A stretch of DNA of 64,000 nucleotides, from positions 620,001 to 684,000 of the forward strand of contig MU839080.1 in assembly GCA_030685235.1 (NCBI GenBank), given 5' to 3'. The translations under genes and the position numbers were made by a program. Positions 35,540-47,170 of the stretch are shown piece after piece; the first letter of the stretch is position 1; each line of letters starts with the position of its first letter. The notes under the pieces were generated by a model, which was not told the origin of the DNA, ran no database searches, and worked only from the letters and a program-made list of their open reading frames with translations. This DNA comes from Copromyces sp. CBS 386.78. Its lineage: Eukaryota > Ascomycota > Sordariomycetes > Sordariales > Sordariaceae.

Positions 35540-35776
35540 TATTATCACAGGATTAACCTGTGTTGCATGTGCTGGTGACAGTAGCTCTCTGAGACTACTA
35601 TCACCATCATCGGTTAATTAGCTGTGGCCTCCCGCTATGGACCCACTAAGGTTTATAGCTCGAGTCCTATAAAAGCCTATCTCCCGATCGTACCTCTATA
35701 CTTCTCCCTTTCTTCCCTCGTATAATTACGTATATTAATTATCTATACCCAACTTCTCGCCCTCTACCCGTAATAG
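35540..35776 (+). repeat. Gypsy-2 5' LTR
   Basis: Direct match to 42484-42717. The outer (left) half keeps C and G, while the inner half has many C-to-T changes relative to the 3' LTR. Confidence 0.88.
35668..35674 (+). promoter_or_regulatory. TATA box in the Gypsy-2 5' LTR
   Basis: TATAAAA within CGAGTCCTATAAAAGCC, the likely retrotransposon promoter. The same sequence is kept in the 3' LTR at 42609-42615. Confidence 0.6.
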
Positions 35777-36199
35777 TTAATTATACCTTTTAATTATTGC
35801 GTTTACAACGCAAACCTATCTTTTATTGCAATTATTTTTCGATTACGCGCGTATAAGGATCGCCTCGTTACGAATCGCTAAGCCTAGCACCCCCTAAGTA
35901 TTAACAATTGTAGTTATAATAATCGCCCAATTAAGACTCTATCCTTTTACTAGTACGTAAGGAAAAGCACTCTTCATCTAATAAATAAGAGATTGCCTAT
36001 CTTCAATTACCTCAAACGGTCCTAATAGCGGACCTTTACTTCAAACGGTCCTAATCGCGGACTTTCACCTCTCTTTTATTTCGAACGGTTACCTTTCTTT
36101 TATTTTATATTTTATAACGATAGCGATCCTACCTTCTTCTCCTCTAATAGTAATACCGGTAGTGGTAATCTTCCTAATCTTTCTACTTCTACTATTAAT

Positions 36200-37780
36200 A
36201 ACCTATTTAACTTAAAAACGTTACATTCTACTATTAATACCCTTAATAGCGAATTCGATACTACAATTTATTACGCCGTACTTTTCGACCTTCCCTAACC
36301 CACTATTACAATTCTTGCTAATTTTTTCGAAGGCTTCGACTAATTAAGAGGTCTCCTAATCCCGTACGAATATTTCGAAATAACTTCTCTTTTCTCCTAA
36401 ACCCCCGCTTTCTATTCTATTATTATATTTCTTAATCGCCTTTATCGTACTAACTTCGAATATTATAATAATTTCGAAAGCAATTTCTAACGTTCTAAAG
36501 AGGAATTTAAAATTGCCTACCAAATAATTAACGACGCCTAATCTAATTTTAATTAAAAGAACTTCGACTACGTTAATTTTAAATCCGCTTACGATATTTT
36601 ATTCGCGGAGTATAATACTTTTAAAGTATAAATTTCTTCTTCCGTTAATAATATAATTATAAAAGTAGCTATATCCTTTTCTCTTTATTAAATAGTAGAA
36701 AACCCGCCTATTTTTATTAGTAAGGAGATTAGCGGTCCCGTTTGTAAATATAAAATTTTTAAAGCTTAGTATTTTTATATCTAATCTTAATAAAAGTACG
36801 ACGCTATTCTTTATTCCTTTAAAATATTAGAATTATCCGTACTGCTATATTTTTAAGACCCGAAATCTTATTTAATATTTAAAATAATTTAGACGTAATT
36901 TAATCGGACCTTAATAAAGTAAATTAATACTAGAAGATAAGTATTAAATTTATAGAATATTTAGTTTTTCGTTTCTAAAATATAAATTTTAAAATAGACG
37001 CCGGCCGTTGTTTATAAGAATTATATATATAGAATATATTTTTCGTAGATTTCGAATTTAAATTAATTAATTTAATAAACCTCTATAATTTTAATAATTC
37101 GATAAAGGTCTATTATTTTTAGAATAAAATTAATAAATATTTTTATAACGTTTTCGCTTACTATAACCTTCCCCCCGATAACGATTTTAAACGTTAATTC
37201 GAAATTTATCGTAATATTACCGGCAACTTTAAAAACGCGGATTATTGTTAAAAGATAGCGAATTATTTCTTTAACCCCAATAGCAATATTAATAATAATA
37301 ATAATAGCGGAGGTCGCTCTAACGTTAAACTTTCTACTAATAACGTCCTTATTAACTAAAATAATAATAAAATAAATTTAAATGCCGTTAATTTTATAAT
37401 TTTTATTTATAAAAATATTTTCGATTAGTATTCCTAAAATAACTTCTACTATTATTATAGTAAGCCCGGATATATTGCCTATAATTATATTGCTTTAATT
37501 AATTATAGTTCTTAGGGCCCCTAGTATTTTATTAATAAGAAGTCGAAGAATAAAAATCGTAGTAAAGGTTGTAATTAAAAGTAGGTCCGTGCCGCCGATA
37601 CTATTCTAATTACCCCGATTGCTCTAACCGCCCCCGCCGAACCTACTACTAGTAGAAAGTATTATAATAATTAAGAAAATGCCTAGCCTCTATATATAGT
37701 CGTATATAGAGGCCTAGCCGGGTTATATTTAAAAGACGAATTTTAGGCTCTACGGAATTAAAGGGTTTAGAGGAAATTAA
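36200..37780 (+). pseudogene. Gypsy-2 gag remnant
   Basis: Plus-strand frame with scattered stops. The zinc knuckle position (37447-37488) reads Y-Y-Y-Y-S-K-P-G-Y-I-A-Y-N-Y, i.e. CX2CX4HX4C spacing with all three Cys and the His changed to Tyr. Upstream is an acidic, Phe/Asn-rich region typical of chromoviral capsid but not diagnostic. Confidence 0.7.
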
Positions 37781-40700
37781 AGTTCAATTATTAAATAGTT
37801 CTATTTCCCTAAATTTAATACTTTTATTTTCTTATATTATAATCCGTTCGTATAAAAACTATTATATTACCTTTATTAATAGCGGTTACTCCGCTTTCGC
37901 GTTTATTAATCGTTCTTTTATCGTTAAAAATAATTTTCCCTATTTTTAATTATTAAAAATAAAGAAGTTCGTTCTTACTAATAGAATAATTAAAAATATT
38001 ATTTTTAAAAGAGTAATAATTAAACTCCGGATTAGCCATTACGAAGAAATAATTACCTTCTTAATTTATAATATTTTTAGGAAATATTTAATTATTTTAA
38101 GCTTCCTATAAATATAATACTATCGGTTAAAAATCGATTACGAATAATATAATATATATTTTAATTATATTGTTTATTGAGGCTACTATTTACTAACGGA
38201 TCTCCCTAAATACTAGACAGTAATACTTAAAGCCCTTACTAACCGGATTTCGGTAATTTCCATCCGCTAAATACCTATCCCGCCGATTAAGAAGAAAAAG
38301 ACCGAATTTCCTTCTCCAACTATTAAGAAGGAGGAGACTAAATTTCCTTCTCTAGCTATTAAGAAGGAGGAGACTAAGTTTCGCCCTTTAGCTATTAAGA
38401 AAGAGAAGATTAAGAAGATTGCGGCGGAGCCCGCTCTAAAAATTCTAAAACCCTTATCCGTTCCCGAATTCCCTTTTACCGCTACTAAATCTAAAATCGA
38501 TCTTAAGACTGGCTACCGTACGGTCCCCGCTCCTATTAAGGCGCTAGTAGCCCGGAGGGCTAAATTTAAAGTCGCTATTACCGGTACTACCGCTCTCTTT
38601 ATTAAAACTAAGAGCCCCGTACTTTACGAACTTTATATACGTATAAATAGCCGCCGCATTTTAATTAACGTAAATCGCCTCTAGCACTACCGTTTTTATA
38701 AGCCCAATTACAAATTTAATTCTAATAATATTAGAATATTTAACGTAATTACATTCAATTTTATTTACGAAAAGGAGTAATTATAGCCGTATATTACGAA
38801 TTACGCTAAAATTGAAAGGTTAGTAGCTATAGTAGATTTTTAGGATCTAGATTTAACTGAGGAAATAATTAATAATATTATAGAAGGCGATAGAAAGAAA
38901 TATAAGGAAAGTCTACCCTCCGCGCTTTATAACTTTATTAATAAAATAACTAGTATTTATACTTCTAAAAATACCCGAAAAGCCATAATCTTTACTAAAA
39001 TAATTAACTTTACCGGAAATCTCGAAACTGATACGCCCGTATACGAAGAAATCCTCCGATAAATATATTTAGTAAAGGTCGACGAAGAGGATATAAAGAA
39101 GTTTCTTGATAAAGTAGACCGATTATTAAAAATTAAAAAAGAGATTATCGAAATTTTAAACCGTTCCGAAGGATAGAAATATATTAGCGAAATCGCCGCT
39201 TTTTTACCTTCGCTAGCGGAGGAAATCCTTCCTTATCGTTCGTACAATTATAAAATCAAATTGTAACCGGGAAAATAATTTCCTAACGTATAGTTATAAT
39301 ATATATTATTTATAAAAGCAGTCGTTATTAAGAAGTAGATTAATAATAATTTAAGGAAGAAGTTTATTCGGCCGTTATAGTCGGTAGCCGCTTCCCCCTT
39401 CTTACTAATTAAGAAACCCGGAGGCGGAATTCGTATTTATATAGATTATTATAGTATTAATAATATTATATTAAAAATACGTTATTTATTACCGCTAATT
39501 AAAAAAACCTTTAATACAATTTATAAAGTAAAGATTTTTACGAAGTTTAATATTATCGCTACGTTTAATAAAATCCGTATTAAAGAGGGGTATAAATAAT
39601 TCACTGCCTTTATTACTTACTTTAGCCTTTACGAATTTATTATATATCTTTTCAATTTATAAAGCACGCCGGGAACCTTTTAAAATTATATTAACGATAT
39701 CCTATATAATATTTTTAACGTTTATACTATTACTTATTTCGACGACGTTTTAATTTATTTTAATAATAAAAAGGAATATAAAGAATATATTAGGGAGGTT
39801 TTATAAAGGATAATTAAAGTAAGATTTTAAATCGATATTAATAAGTACGAATTTTATACGTAACGAATTAAATATCTAAGTCTTATTATTACCCTAAATA
39901 GTTTCGAAATAGATTTAGAAAAGGTTTTTACAATTATAATATAGGAAATTCTAAACTCTAAGAAATCGCTTTAACGCTTCTTAAATTTCGCTAACTTCTA
40001 TTATCGTTTTATTAAATATTTTTCTATTATCGCCGGCCCGTTATATAAATTAATTAAGAAGACAGCGGGATAATAATAGGAGGAACGGTATTAAAAATCT
40101 TTCGAAACTTTAAAAAAAGCTTTTACAAGCGGACTTATATTTCGGATTTACGATTAGTTAAAATAGACCGTTATAAAAACGGACGCTTCCAATTAGGTAT
40201 ATAGAAATACGTTATTACAATACGATAATAATAATATCTTTCGCCCTATCGCCTATTTTAGCTAGTAATATTCTTTAACCGAATATAATTATAATATTTA
40301 TAATAAAAAATTATTCGTTATTATTAAAGTTTTAGAGGAATGGCGCCCCGAATTCGAAGGGGTATAATAACCGATCGAAATTTTTACAAACTATAAAACT
40401 TTAAAGACTTTCATGACTAATAAACAATTAATTCCCCACTATATATAATAATCCTAATTCCTATTCTAATTTAACTTTACAATTAAATACTAACCGGGCT
40501 CATTATAAATACACTTTAACGCTTTAAGTAAAAAACTAGAGGATTTACCTAAAGACGAAGCCGACGAACGGTTATTAACTAAAAATAAGATTTTATTCGA
40601 TTATAATATTTTTATAAACGGAATTTTTATTTTAAAAAGCGAAGAGGAAAATATTAATATTAAAACCGAATATATTTACAATTTAGAAATAATAAATAAT

Positions 40701-42200
40701 AAATTTATTAATAATTTAATTATAGAAAATTACGAAAAATTGGTATTTTTATAAAATTTATTCGTTTACTTATTAGACCCCGGTCGCCGTACGTAATTTA
40801 AGGAAGTAAAGGATTATTTAAAGAAAGTATTTTTCGCTAAATATAGGGCAATATAAAGACGAATATACTTTCGAAATATTATTATTATCGATTCTAACGA
40901 TACCGAACTTTAGTTCTAACTCTTCCGCCGTATATACGATTCGCCGTCTACTAGTTACCTAGGTCGTAAAAAGATTTATTCGTTACTTTCTTAATCTTTC
41001 TTCTAATTAAAGATATTTAGTATTATTAAGGTTTACTATAAAGTTTGCCTACTATATATTAAATTTAAACCGTTATAATACTCCTTTTATAAATTTTTAA
41101 AACCGCTAGTAATACCTTTCGTCCTATAGAAAAATATTTCTATAAATTATATTACCCTTTTAACGCCCTACGTACGTCGGGGATAGGAATTTAAATATAT
41201 AGCCGTCGTCGTTAACTACTTAACGAAAATACAATACTTTATTCCTATAATTAGCCTTACGGCCGAAGAACTAGTAAACTGGTTTATCGAAAGGATTTAT
41301 AGTATTTATAGTTTACTGGATTCTATTATATTAAATTATAGCTCCTAATTCGTTTTATAATTTTAGAAAACTCTATTTTCCCGCTTAGAAGTAGCTCTTA
41401 AGCCCTCCTCCGCATTCTACCCAACTATTAACAATTAAATAGAATATATTAATATAGAGATAGAGAAATATCTTCGTTTTTATATTAATTAAGCGTAGGA
41501 CGATTGAGTAAATTGGCTCCCAATCGTAAAGTTTACTAGTAATAACCTAATTTTTAAAATAACGGGAGTATTTCTTTTTTTTGCTAACTATAATTTCTAC
41601 TTTCGGATAGGTATTGAATTAATAAGGCTATATCCGCTAAATTTATTAATTTAGTAGTAAACGGAGTATTTTAAAGCTAACGAAGTAGCCGACCGTTTTA
41701 AAAAGGTATTAAAATACGTTATAGATTAGGTAAAGTAAATTTAATAATAATATAAGGCTAATACTAATATTCAACGAACGGATACCCTAAAGTATAAAGC
41801 GGGAAATAAGGTCTTGCTCAATACGGAAAACCTTAATACCGGCTACCTATATGTAAAATTTACCCCCTTTTATAAAAGCCTGTTCGAAATTATTAAAGCG
41901 GATAATTATAAAATTACGCTTAAACTCCCTATTAATATAAAGTACAATCCGATTTTCTACGTTAGTAAAATTAAGCCGTAGGCTAAAGTAGGTATTTTAG
42001 GATAATTAGAGGTATAGGAAAGAGACGTTCGTACAAACTAAGGTCGTAGTATAAAGAAGATTAATAACGAGGAGGATTCGGTAAAATAGGATTTTATTAA
42101 AATCGACGGCTGCTATAAAATAATTAATAGTTGTTAGGAATATTTCGTCGTTTAAGTACTATTTTATTAGCTTTTATAGTAGCCGCGTACTAACGTAGCT
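37781..42200 (+). pseudogene. Gypsy-2 pol remnant: protease, reverse transcriptase, RNase H, integrase, chromodomain-like tail
   Basis: Protease: F-I-N-S-G at 37872-37886, where the active-site D-S-G has become N-S-G. A K/E/P-rich linker with repeated AIKKEETKF-like units (about 38280-38420) follows. Reverse transcriptase: KKPGGGIRIYIDYYSIN near 39405-39460, FTKFNIIATFNKIRIKEGY near 39535-39595, and the intact Y-F-D-D at 39735-39746. RNase H: KTDASN near 40165-40185 and [14 protein letters not shown] near 40320-40365. Integrase: YLGRKK near 40955-40980, VVNYLTKIQYF near 41200-41240 and the C-terminal blocks to about 41730. A chromodomain-like region follows. Stops at former Trp/Gln codons follow RIP rules. 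Confidence 0.88.
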
Positions 42201-42483
42201 ATATCCCCCGATACAATACGGCAATTTTACGAAGTATACTCGGAGGCTCTAGCACCCCTAGACTGGCTAGCGGCCGAGAGGAGACGGAGGAAAGCTCTAG
42301 AATTGGGGAAGGAAGAAGAGCTAATTGTAGAAGCGGAGGCTCCGCTAGTAAAATACGAAGGGAAGAGGTCGCCGCGATTAGCGGCTATAGAAGTTTTTTA
42401 AGGGTGGATTGAACGTTTAATAAGGTTATTTATTGTTTTATATAATTTTAGTTAGCTATATAGCTTCTTTTAGATAGGGGTAG

Positions 42484-42717
42484 TATTATAGGATTAACCT
42501 ATATTGTATGTGTTGGTGATAGTAGCTCTCTGAGACTACTGTTACTATTATCGGTTAATTGGTTGTGGCCTCCCGCTATGGACTTACTAGGGTTTATAGC
42601 TCGAGTCCTATAAAAGCCCATCTCCCGATCGCACCTCTGCACTTCTCCCTTTCTTCCCTCGTGCAATTACGCATATCAATCATCTACACCCAACCTCTCG
42701 CCCTCTACCCGTGATAG
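42484..42717 (+). repeat. Gypsy-2 3' LTR
   Basis: Second LTR copy, preceded by a purine-rich tract (AGATAGGGGTAG). Here the inner start is mutated and the outer end is intact, the mirror image of the 5' LTR. Confidence 0.88.
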
Positions 42718-45700
42718 ATATGTCGTTGTATCAACCGCAGGAAAATAAGCTCTAACGGCCCGGTTGTGTCGCATTTGGCTTTGAGATTCAGTCCTCGATA
42801 TTACCTTACCACCCACATCTCACAGACTCTCCAGAAAGACGAAATCGACGTAACGAGCCGGATGCGTACCCATTGGTCTGTCGTCTGTCTCTAGTCTCTC
42901 TGTTGGATTGAACATCGTTTTATCCTTATGTGGAATCCAATCGCATCCATGCCCCCAAAGAGGCCGGGTTGGGTGTGTCGATTGTCTGTGATGCGTACAG
43001 TAGCGTAGCGTAGCGTAGCGTAGCGTGCTGACGACGTCGACAATCCTCTCTCTCCAACCAACCAACCAACCAACAAGCATTCAAAGAAAAACTCCCCATT
43101 CAATCAATTCACTCACTCACACCCTCCAAAAAGATGATCCAAACGGACGGCATCCGGGGCCATCCGGGGAGAGCATTTTATCCGTGACCATGGTATCTTG
43201 CGCTTTGAGCCATGCCCATCATTGCTCATTATGCTCATCACCAAGCATGCTTCACCATGGTTCATATGGGGCTCCATAATAGGTAGCGGCGGCGGCGGCG
43301 GGGCGTGGCGGACGGGAACCGCGGTCGGGCACTCCCGCTCTTCGCTCCGGTCTCACCCATCCTGCCAGCCATTCCGTCTCACCATTATCATGACCCTGCC
43401 CATGTCCTGTCCTGTCCTGAATCTTGACCATGTCTTGGATTTATCAATCACATCACACATTTTGTGTACGTAGGTCGAGGTATCCATCCGGTCCGGTCCC
43501 ACTTTCGCTCTCGTTATTTCGCTGTCCTTGCTCCGACCACGCTGTGAAAGCGCATCTCGTATCGTATCCTTTGAGGGTTTGATGCGGCAGTGCGGTGCGG
43601 TGGTAGACGTATAGCGGTAGAGTTTTTGAGTATGTGTTCATACATGATGAGGGCAAACAAACCCCCAATTGCTCACAGGTCGCAGTCAGGCTGTCCTAAC
43701 TGCCCTCTGTCCCGCGTCGTCCCGATACCGCCGTCGCCGTCATGCCTGCCTGCCTGCTTGCCTTGACATGTATATTGTCCTCCTGCAGCAGCTGCAGCAA
43801 GTTACTATTTCAGGAAACGGCAGTCATGCAAGCACTTGATATCACAGGCCGGCATTTTGGGAGTATCGAGCCGCCTTGGGTATACGAGTCTGCCTAGAAG
43901 TTAAGGTAGTCTTGGTGCTTAGGAGTTCGCCCTGTTTTGTTGCGCAAAGATCCATTCGAAATCTTAAAGAACCATGGAAATGAGGCTCATTACTGTACAA
44001 AACAATGGGGAGAAACAACGGGGGAGGGTTAGTTTAGTAATACATAGTCAGAACTTTACCTATGGGTGAAGGCGTGATGATCTGCCTGCTTTGGTTGCTG
44101 TTTTGAGATCCTAGTTCTAGTCATGATGACGGACTTCCATATTTTGTCGCTTATTTGGCTATGACCACACCTCCATAAGGTATGCTATGCAGTTGTGACA
44201 GCCGCCATTCAGTCTAACAAAGTGCAGTGAAGATCATATTGTAGATTGGTAAGTACATACCCGCCCGTAAAACCGCGTAAACCGCGCCGCGCGGGGCTTT
44301 ACATAGGTACATGCACACGTGTACATATACAAACAAACAGGCGGAGCTCGAGTTTACCAGATGAGTACGAGATGAACACGATTGGAGATACTAAGCAATC
44401 GTACAGCGTGTTCGTGGAAGGCCTGTGTGTGCGAGATACTCATCTTGTGGCTCGTTGGCTGTCCCACCACCCCGCGACTTTCAGCTGTAATGGTCTTTGG
44501 TGTAGCTCTGCCATCCCCATCCATGACCAGTTGACATCGCCGACGTTCTGTCAACGACCCAATCATAAGAAGCCGAGATCAAGAACACACATTGCATTCA
44601 AAATATCGCTTCGGCATCAACTATTGATCAGACGGCTTCTCTTTGGACACTTGGGACAAAGCTGATGTTCACAGCATCTGCAATACTGAGCTAAGAGGTA
44701 TCAAGCTAGGTAATGGAATCATTCCATGTTGTCCAAAATACACGCCTTGCTCTGTCTCCATCATGGCCATCCTTTTTGTAGCCTCTTTGCCATCTACACC
44801 CGTTGGCGCATCCAGACGAGCATACCGGAAGTCCCGCTGCGTCCTTGCGCATAGGACTCTCCAACCTATCCCTCTCCTTTGGTGCCTTTGCCGCCGTCTT
44901 CTCGCCGAGAACGGCCCGGCCCAGGGCCAACCAGACTCTGGATGATATCACTCCCCCCCTCCCAAATGCCCAAGACCGGTATATCTAGTCGCCAACTTTC
45001 CGTTTAGGATGGGGATATGCAGTTCCTTCTGTGTTGTTGCCCCCCAAACTCCAAAGAAACCACCCCTCCACGAAAATTGGTGGCCTTGTTGAAACCCGAA
45101 CAAAAGGAAATAGAGAAGTAAAAATATGTGTGAAAACAAAGGAGGGAAAGGGTAAAAACCAGAAAAGACACTTTCTCCAACTACCTGGTCGAGAAAATAA
45201 ACGAGAAAGAAACAGAAGTGAATATGATAGTTACGCCCTTTCCCCATTTCCCATCTCCCGCCAAATCGGATGCCCTCTTTTGAATCGTGCGCCATTCGCC
45301 ATTTGGAGAATTTGGTTACGTCGTTTGTGTCATGTGTGATGAGAAAGTGTGAAATGTATGAGCGTATGCGAGTGTGTGGGTGGTTGTGGTATATGCGCAA
45401 TAAATCGGCGAGTTTTTGTTTTCAGTAATGGGTAATCGTTGCGGATACGGGCCCGAATGAGTGCAAGTAGGTATGCAACGAGAACGCCCGAGTTGGTGTG
45501 CCGGCCGTATGTGTTGGGACGTATCCGGGGTCCCGTGTCGGGGATATTCGCGCATCGACCGAACGCATTTTGCGCCAAGAACTGGGGGAGGGAAAAACGG
45601 GGTCTGGCTGATGTGTGGGCCGCGGCCGCCTCCCCGCGGCCCCGGAACGAGAAGCAAGGCAGGAAGTGCGACAGTGTTTCATCAGTACCTGCCAAAAGAC

Positions 45701-45722
45701 CCAACACCCATTGCGAAACCGC
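42718..45722. other. Intergenic host DNA between Gypsy-2 and the Ras gene
   Basis: Balanced-GC, gene-poor. It includes (TAGCG)x5 at 43001-43025, (CCAA)n at 43054-43074 and (GGC)n at about 43289-43302. Overlapping frames on both strands (e.g. 44246-44665 plus, 45316-45707 minus) have no recognised domain. Those near 45000-45700 lie just downstream of the Ras gene and are probably its 3' UTR or flank. Confidence 0.5.
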
Positions 45723-46574
45723 TCATAGAATCAAACACTTTCCACGGGGACGCTTAGGCTTTTCTGTCCCACTGTACTTTTCGCTCTTGCTATTCCCTGA
45801 TGGCGGTAGCATGCGCGGTGCTGATTGTCCTTGCTGTCGCTGTTTTCGCAGCTGCTTAACGACGTCGTAGAAAGCCTTTTCGACATTTGTGCGTGTCTTT
45901 GCCGACGCTTCAGTGAACTCGCAGCCAAGCTCTCGCGCCAAAGCATGTCCTTCTTGTGTGGAGACTTCGCGCTCCGTGACGCGGTCGCTCTTGTTGCCCA
46001 CTAGCATGATCGGCACAGGCGCGGACGGGTTGGTAGCGGCGAGAGGTGATGATCCTGGGTACGCTGACGGTGACGAAGTCGACTCCTTGACCCTTTGAAT
46101 CTGGTGGTGGAACTTCTTGATGCGCGAGAAGGACGAGCGTGATGAGATGCTGTATACTAGCACGAAGCCCTCGCCATCTCGGATCCACTGGTCTCGTAGT
46201 GCCGTGTACTCTTCCTGTCCTGCTGTGTCCAGAACCTCTAGCATGCATGCCTGGCCGTCAATGACGACCTGTTTCCTGTAGGAGTCCTCGATAGTGGGAT
46301 CATACTGAATTGTCCAGGTTAGCGACGAGCTGGGAATGCAGGTAGGCAGGCGGCTGGTTGGCCAGCCAGCAAGGCAGGGAGGGACGTGGGCAATGCAGGG
46401 ATATGCGATTGCGTAGCCAGATGATCAGCGTGAAGGGGAGACGGTTATGAGCAAAAGCAGACTCACAGTTTCGACGAAATGCTCCAAGCAGAGCTGGATG
46501 GTCAAGGCAGTCTTCCCCACGCCTCCGTCACCGAGCACCACCAACTTGTATAACACCTGTTTGTTCCCCACCAT
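45723..46574 (-). CDS. ras2: Ras2/RasB-type small GTPase (two exons: 46574-46467 and 46304-45723)
   Basis: The protein of 229 residues is joined across one intron (46466-46305, GTGAGT...CAG, phase 0). All Ras signatures are visible: P-loop GDGGVGKT (15-22), effector loop YDPTIEDSY (37-45), DTAGQEEY (62-69, with the switch-II Gln at 66), NKSD (140-143) and EASAK (168-172). Between about 107 and 135 there is a Ser/Pro/Ala-rich insertion ([14 protein letters not shown]...) characteristic of the fungal Ras2/RasB branch. The C-terminus is basic (KPKRPRGK) and ends in the CAAX box CLIL. The protein should be a membrane-anchored molecular switch for growth polarity and morphogenesis, as in Neurospora ras-2 and Aspergillus rasB. 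The start is the only Met before the P-loop block. Its upstream leader is long and pyrimidine-rich on the coding strand. The gene is intact. Confidence 0.95.
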
Positions 46575-47170
46575 GATGGAGTCTTGCTGTCGTTCTTTCG
46601 CGGATGTCCAAGTGTCGAGGAAGCTGGAGCAGCACCAAGGAAAGCTTGGATGAAGGGCGGAAGACGTATATGAATAAGGGGAGAAGAGCAATGAGAGCAG
46701 GGGCTTCGCCACGAGTCGGAATGTGGTGGGATGTGGGAAGGCGTGATAGTATTTATTGGTGGTGGTAGTAGTAGTAGCGAGTAGCAGAGTGAGTGTTGTT
46801 GCGTGTTTGCAGAGGGAAGCTCTAACAGGCGCAGCCACGAATGAGTGGCAATTGGAGCAGGCGTTCAGCGACTGAGAAGGGCGGCGGGGATTTGAACCGT
46901 AGTCGTCACGTCGTCGTCGTGATGGTCGTCCTGGATGGTTGAGGTTGAGGTTATGGATTGGGGGGGAAAGAATGATGTGAGGGAGAAGAATGATAAGAAG
47001 AAGAGCAGCCGGGGGGTGGAATGGCTGCCAGTGGTTGGCAGTGCTACAAGTATGTAGAGGTAGGTAGTCGGTAGTGTGGTTGGGGAGTACAGGTGTTCTG
47101 GCTGGCCAGGATGGCGTGGATGGGTAGCAGGACCCAGAGTGGATTGGAGGGGGATGCATTGAGCCAATGG
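46575..47170 (-). promoter_or_regulatory. Probable 5' UTR/promoter of the Ras gene
   Basis: Read on the minus strand this stretch is strongly C/T-rich, with CCACC, CTTCTTCTT and ACTACTACTACCACC runs, as is common for leaders of constitutively expressed fungal genes. The frame upstream of the ATG stays open by chance but has low-complexity composition, so the ATG at 46574-46572 is preferred. Confidence 0.45.

Larger units (their letters stand above)
35540..42717 (+). mobile_element. Gypsy-2: RIP-degraded Ty3/Gypsy LTR retrotransposon, about 7.2 kb
   Basis: Direct repeats of about 235 bp (35540-35776 and 42484-42717) flank degenerate gag and pol in plus orientation. Order: gag with zinc knuckle (37447-37488), aspartic protease (37872 onward), reverse transcriptase (about 39390-39820), RNase H (about 40160-40400), integrase (about 40900-41730) and a chromodomain-like tail (about 41930-42180). 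RIP is milder than in Gypsy-1, and the catalytic Y-F-D-D of the reverse transcriptase survives. I could not fix the exact LTR ends or a target duplication, because RIP and a 3-bp indel blur the start. The stated limits may be off by a few bases. Confidence 0.9.

Noticed and set aside
4450..42480. Starship giant transposon (tyrosine-recombinase captain)
   Set aside because: I looked for a captain-like frame near the block edges and saw none. The blocks resolve into standard element families with their own ends.
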